Source: Clostridiaceae bacterium (lineage in GTDB: Bacteria; Bacillota; Clostridia; Peptostreptococcales; Tindalliaceae). From it: a stretch of 64,000 nt of DNA. The stretch lies in the NCBI GenBank assembly GCA_024635995.1, contig JAGXHW010000010.1:1-64000 (forward strand). Reading direction: 5' to 3'. The translations under genes and the position numbers were made by a program. Below the pieces are notes generated by a model that made no database searches, was not told where the DNA came from, and saw only the letters and a program-made list of their open reading frames with translations. Of the stretch, positions 31,334-39,862 are shown piece after piece. Positions within the stretch are counted from its first letter, which is position 1. The number at the start of each line of letters is the position of its first letter.

Positions 31334-32846
31334 CAGCGATCAGGCCTCCTTCCTTCATCATCTTTTCTTCATTTTTTCTCTGTCTGACGTTTTTCTTAAA
31401 ATCTCCGCCTGTCAGCTCAACGGTCTCACGCTCTCTTGTCGAGAACGCTTCCTGCACACGTCTTGCAGCTGCGTTCACCTCCTTCAGCGGGTCGAGCTGG
31501 CCTTGTGAAGGACCGTTCCATTCAGCTGCGCAGTACGCTTCCCTTACGAGTGGGTCTGTTAAGAACCCTGGTGCACTTATTCGGCCTTTTGCTACCGCTT
31601 CAGTGAGCCATTCTTCGTAAATTGGCTGACAGAAATCTGATGCCATCCATGACCGGCGCATTTTAAACATTTTCCATGCTTCCAACATTGCCGCTCTGGA
31701 AGCAGAGTAACTTGCTGTGAAATGTTTCAGCAGCATTTCATAGGGCAGCTCCAAGGCCGATCCAATTTGCCGGCAAACGGCTGTAACAAATCCGTCAAAG
31801 GCGGTATTTGGTCTAAGCGGGTTTGCTTCTTTTATGTCTTCCCCCTCTGCCAGGGCAATCATGGTGCCATTGCCTAGCTGGTAACTGTTTTCATCACCCT
31901 CTATCCTGTCTTCTTCTGGTATTCCTTCGCCCATAGGTGATTCTTCAGGTGTTTTTGATGTTATGAATATGGTGTACATTCCTGTAACAACAGCGGCCAT
32001 CAGCTCCGCTTCTGAGTAGCGAGAAAGTTGTTTTAACGACTCAATGACCGGCGACAGTATTGGCACCCCTCTACGCTGTTCCGGACGTTCAGATTCCATT
32101 AGGTGTATCACATTTTGCCGGCCGGATAGCTCACCGAACTTATCGATTTTTGTCCATTTGTTTTCTTTTCCGTTGTAAATACTCGATCCGGGGTGTTTGT
32201 CTGCAATGTGGTAGGCCACCACTTCTCCGTTTTCATTGATTTCAACGCCGTTTATTACCTTTCCATACTCTGTTTTTCCTGGTGGCGTGCACACTCTGTC
32301 TGCTTCAATGATGTTTATGCGCAGGTCATAAACACAGTTTTTGCGTGGTATCACCGGCAACAGCGCAAAACAATCACCTGACATCATCCACGACAAAAAT
32401 GCCAGCTGCTGCAGCTCGTAAAAATTGTTCATGCGCTGGGCATCACAATGCACCTTGCTTGACCAATGCCTGAATTCTCTCTCGGTTTTGATTGACCATT
32501 CTTCTGCTTCTTCCTGTGTCATTTTTAAAAATTCATAGTCTATCTGCGGGTTTACCTTTAACCCTGGGCCTATTACGTTTGTCCGGATGGTTTTCAGGGC
32601 TCCGGTGGCCAACGGCGCACCCATATAGAGGTCCCTTGACCGCTCCCGCAGGGTCGGGATATGTGTTTCCACGTCTTCAAGCACTGATCCGGTGTTTGTT
32701 AGCCAACCCATCAAGCTCTTTTTTCGACCGCTTGCACCGTGATCGCCGTAACCCTGGTTAAATATTTCAAGTTTTTTTCTGGCCAGCTGTCTTTTAAGTG
32801 CTCTTTCTGGTGCTATTTGTGTATAGATTTTGTCTAAAACGTTCAA
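31314..32846 (-). CDS. Portal protein (lambda gpB family)
   Basis: A 510-aa portal, TTG start at 32846 with AGGGGTG upstream. Family marks: ERSRDLYMGAPLATGALKTI, NVIGPGLKVNPQID, MSGDCFALLPVI, ESERPEQRRGVPILSPVIES, YEMLLKHFTASYSASRAAML. It forms the head vertex ring for DNA packaging. Overlaps the protease start by 20 nt. Confidence 0.94.
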   Translation of the reverse strand: MNVLDKIYTQIAPERALKRQLARKKLEIFNQGYGDHGASGRKKSLMGWLTNTGSVLEDVETHIPTLRERSRDLYMGAPLATGALKTIRTNVIGPGLKVNPQIDYEFLKMTQEEAEEWSIKTEREFRHWSSKVHCDAQRMNNFYELQQLAFLSWMMSGDCFALLPVIPRKNCVYDLRINIIEADRVCTPPGKTEYGKVINGVEINENGEVVAYHIADKHPGSSIYNGKENKWTKIDKFGELSGRQNVIHLMESERPEQRRGVPILSPVIESLKQLSRYSEAELMAAVVTGMYTIFITSKTPEESPMGEGIPEEDRIEGDENSYQLGNGTMIALAEGEDIKEANPLRPNTAFDGFVTAVCRQIGSALELPYEMLLKHFTASYSASRAAMLEAWKMFKMRRSWMASDFCQPIYEEWLTEAVAKGRISAPGFLTDPLVREAYCAAEWNGPSQGQLDPLKEVNAAARRVQEAFSTRERETVELTGGDFKKNVRQRKNEEKMMKEGGLIADELVGN

Positions 32847-32859
32847 CTTATCTCACCCC

Positions 32860-33087
32860 TTACAGGTCCCTTGGTATGATACGCATTGCTTTTCTTGATT
32901 GTTTTCCTCCCAGGCGGTTTACTTCTCCCCTCCAATAGGCAATTTGCTTTCTTATTTCGCTCAAATCTGCCCTCTGCAGCTGCTTAGGTCCTATTCTGTA
33001 CATTTGGCCGGTTGATACTGCTATTTCTGCGTCCAGCCATGCTATCAGGTGTTTTTTTGCTCTTTCCAGTGTGATAATCTCTGACAT
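32860..33087 (-). CDS. DUF6148-like small head protein (gpW position)
   Basis: A 75-aa protein: LERAKKHLIAWLDAEIAVST, MYRIGPKQLQRADLSEIRKQ, IAYWRGEVNRL. This family occurs between terminase and portal genes, the place of lambda W. Probably a head-completion protein. Confidence 0.75.
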   Translation of the reverse strand: MSEIITLERAKKHLIAWLDAEIAVSTGQMYRIGPKQLQRADLSEIRKQIAYWRGEVNRLGGKQSRKAMRIIPRDL

Positions 33088-33097
33088 TTTTTCACCC

Positions 33098-34906
33098 CTA
33101 ACCGGTTACTCCTTTTGATATCACTCTGCGCCTTTTCTTTTTGCGTGATGTTTGCTCATAAATGGCTCCTGTTTTGTTTTCCTCTTTCATTCGTTCAAGG
33201 TCCGGGTTTAAAATTTCCAGGGCGGCTGTTGCATAGTTTCTAAGGTCAAGCGGTTCATTAGGCACACTTGATTTCTTAACCCATTCAATCTTTGGCCGGC
33301 CTTTATAGTACTTGATCACTCGTTTTTCAGAACAAAGGCCTTCGAAATATACTGAGTCGTAGCCTTTTTCTTTTTCGATTGGCCAGTGACAGTATCCGGG
33401 TTTGTCTTCATATTCAACTTTCAGCCTTGTCATGAGTACTTCTTTTCCGGCGTCTACCCCCAGGGTGAAAAGAGCTGCTTTCTCCCTGTTGTTTCGCGTG
33501 GCTTTACCTACAAATGGCACATCTTTTCCGCCTTTTCCTTTCACTGCGTATATTCTTCGGTGTTCTCTTGGTTTGCAAAACTTGTATACTTCCTGGGTGT
33601 AGTGGCCACCTGAGTCAACGCATACGCATGATATTCGCAACTGATCACCTGATTTGTATGAAAATGACTTTTGCAGGTATTCATCCACTTGGTCCCAAAG
33701 TGCTTTTTGTGCCGGATCTCCATAAAATATCTGGTATCCGATGCCCCATGATGCTTTTCCGGTTCCCCATCCTACCACTTCCACTTCCAGGCGATCATCC
33801 TGTACGTCAACTCCTGCTGTAATTAATAAAACGCCATCTGGCAGGTCGCAATCGTACCTTTCACGGCGTTTCAGCAGGTCTTCTTCAGTTGTTTGTACTC
33901 CATCGTCTTCCCATGTTTCTCCCAGAGTGGTGTTTACCCATACTTTCAGTACTTCAGGGCCTTTCTGTTTTGCATCCCTGAAGTCTTCAATTATATTTTC
34001 CCATCTTTCCCATGGTGATGCCAACGCATTCAGGTGAAAGCTTCTTTTCCCCTGGCATTCCCTTTGCGCCAGCCATTGGCCAGTTTGTTCTTTCCACTCA
34101 AACTCCGAAAATCTTTCTTTGCACTTTGCACATTCATGGGTTACGTCTTCAAATCTTATCTGACTCCACTTTAGTGGTTGCAGGTGTCCGCATTCTGGGC
34201 AAGGCAGGTGCCATTGCTCCATGGTTCCGTCTTCATATTCCGCTTCAATCCTTGATTCGCCTTTTATTGTAGGGGTCGAAACGTATATCTTTTTTCTGTT
34301 CCAGAAGGTCTTTGTTCTTTTTGCCGCCAGTCCCAGGGGGTCCCCTTCATCACCTGCGGTGGCCGGAAATCTATCCACTTCATCTGCCAATAATATTCTG
34401 ATTGGCCTTGATGATAACCCAGCCGGCGAATTTGCTCCTACCAAGGTTACATGCCCACCAGGAAACTTCTTGTGCAACAATGTGTTATCTGAATCTCGTG
34501 TTTTGTGGTCTTTTACTTTATTTTGCAACGCCGGTGTGTCCCTGATCATTGGTGCAAGTCTGTCTTTTGAGAATCCTTCTGCCAGGTCCAGTGTCGGCAT
34601 GACTAATAGCATTGGTGATGGGTCATAGTCCATGTAGTATCCTATGATGTTCAGTACAATCTCAGTCTTTCCAATCTGACTCGAAGTCATGAGCACAATG
34701 TTTTCAACTTCCGGATCATTGATACAGTCCATCATTTCACGCTGGTAGGGTGCCCGGCTTGTTCTCCACCGTCCTGCTTCAGCTGATGATTCCTTCGATA
34801 GCCTTCTTTCATTGTCGGCCCACTGACTGATTACAATCTGTGGTGGCGGCTTCAGTACTTTTACTATTTTCGTGAAAAGTTTTTCAGTCTTGTTCATCCT
34901 TCTCAC
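33098..34906 (-). CDS. Terminase large subunit (lambda gpA family)
   Basis: A 602-aa packaging motor. Walker A-like TSSQIGKTE, Walker B ILLADEVDRFP, and nuclease domain segments GVDVQDDRLEVEVVGWGTGK and VCVDSGGHYTQEVYKFC. Start may be GTG 34906 or the ATG nine bases later; the gene overlaps the small subunit end. It cuts and pumps phage DNA into proheads. Confidence 0.94.
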   Translation of the reverse strand: MRRMNKTEKLFTKIVKVLKPPPQIVISQWADNERRLSKESSAEAGRWRTSRAPYQREMMDCINDPEVENIVLMTSSQIGKTEIVLNIIGYYMDYDPSPMLLVMPTLDLAEGFSKDRLAPMIRDTPALQNKVKDHKTRDSDNTLLHKKFPGGHVTLVGANSPAGLSSRPIRILLADEVDRFPATAGDEGDPLGLAAKRTKTFWNRKKIYVSTPTIKGESRIEAEYEDGTMEQWHLPCPECGHLQPLKWSQIRFEDVTHECAKCKERFSEFEWKEQTGQWLAQRECQGKRSFHLNALASPWERWENIIEDFRDAKQKGPEVLKVWVNTTLGETWEDDGVQTTEEDLLKRRERYDCDLPDGVLLITAGVDVQDDRLEVEVVGWGTGKASWGIGYQIFYGDPAQKALWDQVDEYLQKSFSYKSGDQLRISCVCVDSGGHYTQEVYKFCKPREHRRIYAVKGKGGKDVPFVGKATRNNREKAALFTLGVDAGKEVLMTRLKVEYEDKPGYCHWPIEKEKGYDSVYFEGLCSEKRVIKYYKGRPKIEWVKKSSVPNEPLDLRNYATAALEILNPDLERMKEENKTGAIYEQTSRKKKRRRVISKGVTG

Positions 34907-35507
34907 TCATTTTCTGGTCATTTTCTGATTCTTCTTCATCGTCCTCTTCCTCGGAGTCTTCATCCTCTTCCACTACATCATCAAAATCAATGTATTTTTC
35001 ACCCCTGTACATCTTGGGATCATAGTCACTAAATTCTTCCAGGGTTTCATATATTTCTTTCTGTATCAAATCCTGGATCACCGCAATTTCATTTCTTGCA
35101 ATAAGCACCGGTGCCACCTTTGATGGGATGGCCAGTATTTTTGCCCTGAAGGTTGACAGCATCTTTGTCATAACCTTTTCTACCACTTCAGCTTCGTGCA
35201 GACTGCCTTTCATAACGGCCAGTTTTAATTCAGCTGCTTCACGCTTTGCTGCTTCGTGGAGCATTTTCTCATGATCATATTTTTTCACCAGGTCCATTTC
35301 TTCTGCAGAAGCTTCACCGGTGTTTCTCAAATAATCTATGTATCGTCTCATGGTGTCCATGAGTTCAAATCTTCCATGTCCTACTTTTTCGATGATTCCT
35401 TCCTCTGCCATCTGCCTCACCCGGCGATCAGTAACGCCGATCATGGAGGCTATCGTTTTGGTGTTCACCACCATATTTTCAACTTCATTTTCTTTCCGCT
35501 TTTTCAT
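34884..35507 (-). CDS. Terminase small subunit (Nu1-like)
   Basis: A 207-aa protein starting at ATG 35507 with AAGGGG 9 nt upstream; longer frames lack a ribosome site. A winged-helix-like DNA-binding start (TIASMIGVTDRRVRQMAEEG), then LHEAAKREAAELKLAVMKGS as in Nu1-type subunits, and a very acidic C-terminal tail. It recognises the packaging site. Confidence 0.85.
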   Translation of the reverse strand: MKKRKENEVENMVVNTKTIASMIGVTDRRVRQMAEEGIIEKVGHGRFELMDTMRRYIDYLRNTGEASAEEMDLVKKYDHEKMLHEAAKREAAELKLAVMKGSLHEAEVVEKVMTKMLSTFRAKILAIPSKVAPVLIARNEIAVIQDLIQKEIYETLEEFSDYDPKMYRGEKYIDFDDVVEEDEDSEEEDDEEESENDQKMSEKDEQD

Positions 35508-35690
35508 TTCGACTTTCCCCTTAAAAACATTTTTCATTTCCGTTTTTTTGATTTGTTTTTTGATGCAAATATTTTTGCTCATTAAGAGGTTGGTTTTTAT
35601 TTTATTGCCTGTTAAGTTTTGGCAGGAAGTGTCATTAAAATTTTCTCTGTATCTGGACGACTTCCGGGCTCGTCAGCACCCGCAGAACAG

Positions 35691-35933
35691 TTATCTCCCA
35701 GAAGGACCCGCGCCCGGCGGCTGTATGCAACGTGGCAGAAGGCACACAAGGGTTATTCCTGCGTCCTTGCTCCATACGCAGTGATAACATGGTGATTCTT
35801 CTAGCTGTTTTCTTTTCTTTTCCGATGTTGTTTCTCCCTTGTTCTTTATGGATCTTTCAAGGGCCTGTATAAACCTGTTTACTGCCTCTGGATTCTCTAG
35901 AACAATGGTATGGGTGATGCTGCTGGTGGCCAT
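35691..35933 (-). CDS. Hypothetical 80-aa protein ahead of terminase
   Basis: ATG 35933 has GAGGTG upstream. N-terminal TSSITHTIVLENPEAVNRFI and two cysteines in SPCYHCVW. No homologue recognised. It is the first gene of the late transcript after the terminator at 35945-35990. Confidence 0.55.
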   Translation of the reverse strand: MATSSITHTIVLENPEAVNRFIQALERSIKNKGETTSEKKRKQLEESPCYHCVWSKDAGITLVCLLPRCIQPPGAGPSGR

Positions 35934-35944
35934 GATATCACCTC

Positions 35945-35990
35945 AAATAAAAAACCAGGCCCTCATTTGCTCCGAGGATGCCTGGCTTTT
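35945..35990. terminator. Terminator between early and late genes (best on minus strand)
   Basis: CCAGGC plus CCTC (35955-35964) pair with GAGG plus GCCTGG (35974-35985). On the minus strand the stem is followed by a T-rich tract (35954-35945); on the plus strand by CTTTT. It separates the activator gene from the late genes. Confidence 0.75.
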
Positions 35991-36001
35991 GGTTATGTTG
36001 C

Positions 36002-36023
36002 GTGCCGGCATGGTGGCCGGCAC
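36002..36023. other. GC-rich hairpin in the late control region
   Basis: GTGCCGGC and GCCGGCAC are perfect 8-bp arms with a 6-nt loop, not followed by a T run. It lies between the activator gene and the late genes and might be a protein-binding site or part of the packaging region. Nothing else is visible in 35991-36152. Confidence 0.4.
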
Positions 36024-36152
36024 ATCGCCCCGTAACCCTGGGACATGGGAGATATTAGATCACTTCCTGTTCGGATGTGACTTCACCGTTAGTTTTGCTC
36101 AATATCATAATAACACGTAAAGTACTCTCCATCCTGCCAACATACTGCCAAT

Positions 36153-36704
36153 TTACTTAACGCCCATGTTCTCCGCCACTTTTTCAACCAGCTCTCTTCT
36201 GTATCTGTAACAGGCTCTTTCGCTGCAGGGCATCTCTTTGCATATCTTTCTTGTGCTGTAATGCAGCTTGTACTTCAGTATGAACAGTTCTCTGTGCGAC
36301 TCATTCAGCATGTTAAGGCCTTTCTCTATGGCTTGTACTACCTTCTCCATATGTAGCACCGAGGCTGTGGAATGCATGCTTATCAGCTGGCAGGCTTTGT
36401 TTCCTGTGATATCACTTGTTGAATTCTCTGATCTTCTGCCTGTTACATTCCCTTCTGATCCTCCTTCTATGATGTCTGCTCTCAGCTTAACTATTTCTTT
36501 CTTGGTAGCTTCGTATAAGTACAGTTCGTGTTCAACAAATCTAAAGGCGCTTCTGCTTATTTTTTCTCTGTCAACTCTCTCTGATCTATCTATGGTGATT
36601 ACCTCCCTTGGCCTTTTTATTGTCTTTTTTAACCTCTTGCACCTCTTCCATCTCAAACCCTTGCTTCTCCAACAGCACTTCCGTTTGTTCTGTGTGTGCC
36701 TCAC
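36153..36704 (-). CDS. ArpU/RinA-type late transcription activator
   Basis: The C-terminal half has the sigma-region-4-like helix-turn-helix of this family (LNMLNESHRELFILKYKLHY, TRKICKEMPCSERACYRYRR). Such proteins switch on late phage operons in Firmicutes. The first 37 codons of the listed frame lie within the coding frame of the preceding 50-aa gene and look non-coding (Arg, Cys and Trp rich). The best-placed ribosome site (GGGAGG) points to an ATA codon at 36593 as start; GTG 36704 has only a weak site. The 5' limit is therefore uncertain. Confidence 0.8.
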   Translation of the reverse strand: MRHTQNKRKCCWRSKGLRWKRCKRLKKTIKRPREVITIDRSERVDREKISRSAFRFVEHELYLYEATKKEIVKLRADIIEGGSEGNVTGRRSENSTSDITGNKACQLISMHSTASVLHMEKVVQAIEKGLNMLNESHRELFILKYKLHYSTRKICKEMPCSERACYRYRRELVEKVAENMGVK

Positions 36705-36738
36705 ACAGTTCCCCTGCGTCCATCCATACCATTGACAT
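36586..36738 (-). CDS. Small acidic protein, 50 aa
   Basis: ATG 36738 overlaps the TAA of the dUTPase gene (TAATG) and has GGAGGAAGG upstream. Product runs MDAGELCEAHTEQTEVLLEK to a Lys-rich end, and stops just after the ribosome site of the activator gene. Unrecognised. Confidence 0.6.
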   Translation of the reverse strand: MSMVWMDAGELCEAHTEQTEVLLEKQGFEMEEVQEVKKDNKKAKGGNHHR

Positions 36739-37355
36739 TAATATCCTTCCTCCTGGCGCTCATGGTTTATCCTGTTCTTTTCCAGGTATGCCTTTATGAG
36801 ATCTCTATAGGTGTACCCATCATACCTTAGTAGTTTGTTGTAGTAGGCAATGAACTGATCCAGTCCGTACCGTGTCATTGTCTGTTCCTCTTCCACTTCT
36901 TCTTTGTGTATCATGCCTACCATTTCGTAGGTGATGGTGGTGCTTTGTATGGCTCTCATGTATATCTGGTCTGGCCTGTTATCGGCTATTCTGATGTTGT
37001 ATCCATCGTGTGGGTCCATGATACTGCTGTCTGGCCTTATCTTAAGGTCTATGCACAATGACAGGAAGAAGTGAAGCACGTCTGCGTATTCGTGTATAAG
37101 CTTCTTTCTGTCTGCCTGTTTGTCTGACCAAAACTTAAAGCGCTTTGATTCGTTGTATGCTTCTGACATCTCTACCTGCATGGCCACTATCTTTTTCAGC
37201 GTTTCTTCTTTTCCGGCTTTTAGGCCTTTTGTTTTTCTGATGTGATCGTCGAGTACCTTCTGCATCTTTGTGAGGTTGGTTATTGTTTCGTCTGTTATAT
37301 TGTCAAGTGACTTTTCTATCTGGTTGGCAATTATGCTTTTCATTGTGTCTGTCAT
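36738..37355 (-). CDS. Dimeric all-alpha dUTPase-like nucleotide pyrophosphatase
   Basis: A 205-aa protein; ATG 37355 with AGGAGG upstream. The metal site pattern is visible: VAMQVEMSEAYNESKRFKFW (E..E) and HEYADVLHFFLSLCIDL (E..D), as in dimeric dUTPases of phages. It would hydrolyse dUTP to dUMP and keep uracil out of phage DNA. Confidence 0.85.
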   Translation of the reverse strand: MTDTMKSIIANQIEKSLDNITDETITNLTKMQKVLDDHIRKTKGLKAGKEETLKKIVAMQVEMSEAYNESKRFKFWSDKQADRKKLIHEYADVLHFFLSLCIDLKIRPDSSIMDPHDGYNIRIADNRPDQIYMRAIQSTTITYEMVGMIHKEEVEEEQTMTRYGLDQFIAYYNKLLRYDGYTYRDLIKAYLEKNRINHERQEEGY

Positions 37356-37365
37356 GGGGGACCTC

Positions 37366-37773
37366 CTAGGATGGTGTGTCTTCATCTTCCATCATCGTCT
37401 GAAATTCTTCCAGTTCTACTCTTTCCTGTTCCTGGTTACTGCCTTTCTGATCCTCTTTCACGTCATTCTTTGTTGATATGAATTCTACGGAGCTGGCCAC
37501 TACTTCTGTGATGTATCCTTTCGTTCCGTCTGATTTATCCCAACTTCTGGGCTGTATTTTTCCAACCACTGCTGCTTGGCTGCCTTTTCTCAGGTAATTG
37601 GCGCAGTTTTCTGCTTGTTTCTCCCAAACTACTATGGGAATGAAGTCTGCTGTTTTATCCTGTCCATACCCTCTGTTAATTGCCAGTGTGAATGTTGCAA
37701 CGGCTTTTCCTGTGCCTGTGTATCTTAGTTCCGGGTCTTTGGCCAGTCTTCCGATCAGTGCCACATTGTTCAT
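37366..37773 (-). CDS. ssb: Single-stranded DNA-binding protein
   Basis: A 135-aa SSB: MNNVALIGRLAKDPELRYTG, VATFTLAINRGYG, DFIPIVVWEKQAENCANYLR, KGSQAAVVGKIQPRSW. Acidic C-terminal tail ends MEDEDTPS rather than the usual DDDIPF, so contact with host partners may be changed. Confidence 0.95.
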   Translation of the reverse strand: MNNVALIGRLAKDPELRYTGTGKAVATFTLAINRGYGQDKTADFIPIVVWEKQAENCANYLRKGSQAAVVGKIQPRSWDKSDGTKGYITEVVASSVEFISTKNDVKEDQKGSNQEQERVELEEFQTMMEDEDTPS

Positions 37774-37790
37774 TTTCTCATTCCTTCCGG

Positions 37791-37931
37791 TTATTGATTC
37801 TTTTTCGCTATCTTTATGAATCCATTTTCTTTGGCTATTTTCTCAAGTCTCAATATGGTGTTGGGGCCTATCTTGTTTCCTGTTCCTGACATTGATCTCA
37901 GGTGTTTCATAAACTCTTCGACTGATTTCAT
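37791..37931 (-). CDS. Small basic protein, 46 aa
   Basis: ATG 37931 follows AAAGGGTG. Product KSVEEFMKHLRSMSGTGNKI to a Lys-rich end is helical and basic. It lies just before ssb and is probably in the same transcript. Unrecognised. Confidence 0.55.
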   Translation of the reverse strand: MKSVEEFMKHLRSMSGTGNKIGPNTILRLEKIAKENGFIKIAKKNQ

Positions 37932-37972
37932 GTTTTTCACCCTTTCTCAAAATTAACCTCTGCATCCCTGAT

Positions 37973-38047
37973 TCAGTCAAGATTATCTATTAGTGCTAGA
38001 ATGAACAAACATACCAATGCAATTAAAATGTAAACTAAGGTTTGCAA
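37973..38047 (-). CDS. 24-aa membrane peptide, TTG start
   Basis: TTG 38047 follows GGGGAGG by 4 nt. The frame encodes one hydrophobic helix (VYILIALVCLFILALID). It overlaps the end of the preceding gene by 13 nt. Tiny and unproven. Confidence 0.35.
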   Translation of the reverse strand: MQTLVYILIALVCLFILALIDNLD

Positions 38048-38205
38048 CGTACCTCCCCTTTTCTGATGCGGTCTAATAGCCTTTGATACCACCTTTTAGG
38101 TTTCCACTCACAGCATATTTCTGTGTACATGAGGTAATAGTTGCCTGTTGAACAGGGTTCTTTCATTATCGGCCGTTTTCTGTATCTGCAGGTATCGCAT
38201 GTCAT
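38035..38205 (-). CDS. Small cysteine-rich protein, 56 aa
   Basis: ATG 38205 overlaps the TGA of the upstream gene (ATGA). Cysteines at CDTC, PCS and CC with aromatic neighbours (YYLMYTEICCEWKP) suggest a small metal-binding protein, a type common in phage early regions. Confidence 0.55.
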   Translation of the reverse strand: MTCDTCRYRKRPIMKEPCSTGNYYLMYTEICCEWKPKRWYQRLLDRIRKGEVRCKP

Positions 38206-38528
38206 GTTATTTTTCCATTCCTCTCATTCCATTTTGCTGCACGATCAATTAATAATTGAAAAATACTTTTCTTGTTTTCTCTTGCTTTATTTCCAAGTCT
38301 AGTTTTGTCATGAATGCTTCCTTTGTGGATTTCTATTCGAACAAAACCTATTCTTTCCGCACACTCATCACAAAGTCTCATTTGAAAACCATTTGATTCA
38401 CCTGCTTTTCCCTGTGGATGAGGAACAGATACTTGAACATTGAGCCTTATTGATTGGCTTTCGTATTGATCTTCTGTCATTTCTTTATTGCAGTTGTCAC
38501 AGTAGCAATTTATGATTGTCTCTTTCAC
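38202..38528 (-). CDS. Hypothetical zinc-binding protein, 108 aa
   Basis: GTG 38528 with GGGAGG upstream, overlapping the previous stop. Cys pairs CYCDNCN near the start and LCDECAERIG later form a likely zinc site. Basic helical end. Function unknown. Confidence 0.6.
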   Translation of the reverse strand: MKETIINCYCDNCNKEMTEDQYESQSIRLNVQVSVPHPQGKAGESNGFQMRLCDECAERIGFVRIEIHKGSIHDKTRLGNKARENKKSIFQLLIDRAAKWNERNGKIT

Positions 38529-38908
38529 TCTATTTCCTCCCATTCCTCCGCTAGCCATTCCGGGTACTCCTGATCTCCTGTATGTGTTTTTTTCTTATGC
38601 TTCTTGCACGATGGGTTACTACAGTACCAGGTATAGTCTTCACCCTGCTTTACCGATGACAGCACAACAACTTTATGACCGCAAGCTCCGCACCGTTTAC
38701 TAAAAAACCAGCTATTCGGTTTATTTTCCACCTGATCAGTGCTTTGCTTCTTAGTTATTAGACTTTTGAAATTATGATCATCCAAATTCATGAGGTTGTA
38801 AATGTCATAAAGACCACTATTTGTCATTATGTGCTTCCAGTACCTGGGCTGTACTTCAACAAATCCATTGCTCTTTAGCATTTCGATTCTCTTATCTCTA
38901 TTTTTCAT
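38525..38908 (-). CDS. Hypothetical zinc-ribbon protein, 127 aa
   Basis: ATG 38908 with GGAAGG upstream. The C-terminal half has RCGACGHKV and WYCSNPSCKKH, a two-CxxC zinc ribbon. N-terminal half YWKHIMTNSGLYDIYNLMNL. Unrecognised. Confidence 0.6.
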   Translation of the reverse strand: MKNRDKRIEMLKSNGFVEVQPRYWKHIMTNSGLYDIYNLMNLDDHNFKSLITKKQSTDQVENKPNSWFFSKRCGACGHKVVVLSSVKQGEDYTWYCSNPSCKKHKKKTHTGDQEYPEWLAEEWEEIE

Positions 38909-38934
38909 CTTCTGTCCTTCCTGGTGGTTATGAC

Positions 38935-39072
38935 TTAAATCCACCCTTTACCATGACACTGCGGACACTTAATGGAATAGGTCCAATCAATACCAGCTAC
39001 CTTGCATATTAACTTTTCTATCTTTTTTCTGCCTTTGCAAGTAGGGCAACAATATCTTTTCTTTTCAGGCAT
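38935..39072 (-). CDS. Small DnaJ-type zinc-finger protein, 45 aa
   Basis: ATG 39072 has AAAGGG upstream. Two CxxCxG-type motifs, CCPTCKGR and KCPQCHGKGW, as in the DnaJ cysteine-rich domain. Function in the phage unknown. Confidence 0.55.
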   Translation of the reverse strand: MPEKKRYCCPTCKGRKKIEKLICKVAGIDWTYSIKCPQCHGKGWI

Positions 39073-39090
39073 ACCATAATCACCCTTTCC

Positions 39091-39267
39091 TTACATCCCA
39101 TCATGGCGGTTATATTTTTTAAAGTGTCTCTTCAAACCATATCCTTCGATATATACATGCTTAGTTCTAAAGGACCACCCATTCCAGAATGCATAGAGCG
39201 ACAATATTATTATTAAAATCCCTATAAAATATCCTATTGCCTGTAAGATATGATTTATTATTATCAA
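39091..39267 (-). CDS. 58-aa single-span membrane protein, TTG start
   Basis: TTG 39267 with AAAGGAG 10 nt upstream. One membrane helix (AIGYFIGILIIILSLYAFW) then a basic tail (FRTKHVYIEGYGLKRHFKKY). Unrecognised. Confidence 0.45.
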   Translation of the reverse strand: MIIINHILQAIGYFIGILIIILSLYAFWNGWSFRTKHVYIEGYGLKRHFKKYNRHDGM

Positions 39268-39315
39268 GATAGTAATACTCCTTTCGTTTCATTCAGATCA
39301 TGGCGGTTATGCGTC

Positions 39316-39534
39316 TTAGTGTTTTCCAAGTCTTTTACTGGCGTATTTCCCTTCCGTACACCAATCTGCTGGTTTTGCAGGAATTCTCTTTTTCCTATAA
39401 AACTGGCGACCAAATAGCTTGAAAAAAGGCACATGGTTTATAAAGGTGTCGCCGGGTTTTGGGTTTCGTGACGAACATTTCTTGTTGTAGATACAGTGTT
39501 TGCAATCATAAGCTAAATACACTACCCTCATCAT
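39316..39534 (-). CDS. Cysteine-containing hypothetical protein, 72 aa
   Basis: Start ATG 39534 or the next ATG, with AGAAGGG upstream. CKHCIYNKKC and a later Cys suggest metal binding. Basic. Unrecognised. Confidence 0.5.
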   Translation of the reverse strand: MMRVVYLAYDCKHCIYNKKCSSRNPKPGDTFINHVPFFKLFGRQFYRKKRIPAKPADWCTEGKYASKRLGKH

Positions 39535-39555
39535 CCCTTCTGGCGGTTATGTGAC

Positions 39556-39822
39556 TTACTTAATTCCTGCTTTAGCCTTAATAGCCTCAATTTCTTTATC
39601 TAAATTTTGCTTATATCTTTCAAGTTCGGCAATCTTTTCATGAGGACTTTTAAGAACCCAATTCTCAGCCCACCACAAATGCTTACCTTGTGATTGCAGT
39701 TCTTCCAATTCTTCAGGAGAAAACCAAAGATCTTGATAACTGCTGTGAAGCCACAGATTATCTTGTTTTGCTTTCTCAAAAAGAGGTTCCATGCTTTTCA
39801 TAATTTGACTTTTGCTATCCAT
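39556..39822 (-). CDS. Coiled-coil hypothetical protein, 88 aa
   Basis: ATG 39822 has AAGGAGGG upstream; the longer frame overlaps the next gene. Central LWFSPEELEELQSQGKHLWW suggests the small family that ends in a charged coiled coil (KIAELERYKQNLDKEIEAIK). Function unknown. Confidence 0.55.
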   Translation of the reverse strand: MDSKSQIMKSMEPLFEKAKQDNLWLHSSYQDLWFSPEELEELQSQGKHLWWAENWVLKSPHEKIAELERYKQNLDKEIEAIKAKAGIK

Positions 39823-39862
39823 ACAATCCCTCCTTCGCATCATCCCGATACTGGCGGGTGCT

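Noticed and set aside
36002-36023. Perfect GC hairpin as a rho-independent terminator
   Set aside because: No T run on either strand follows it; listed only as a hairpin of unknown role.
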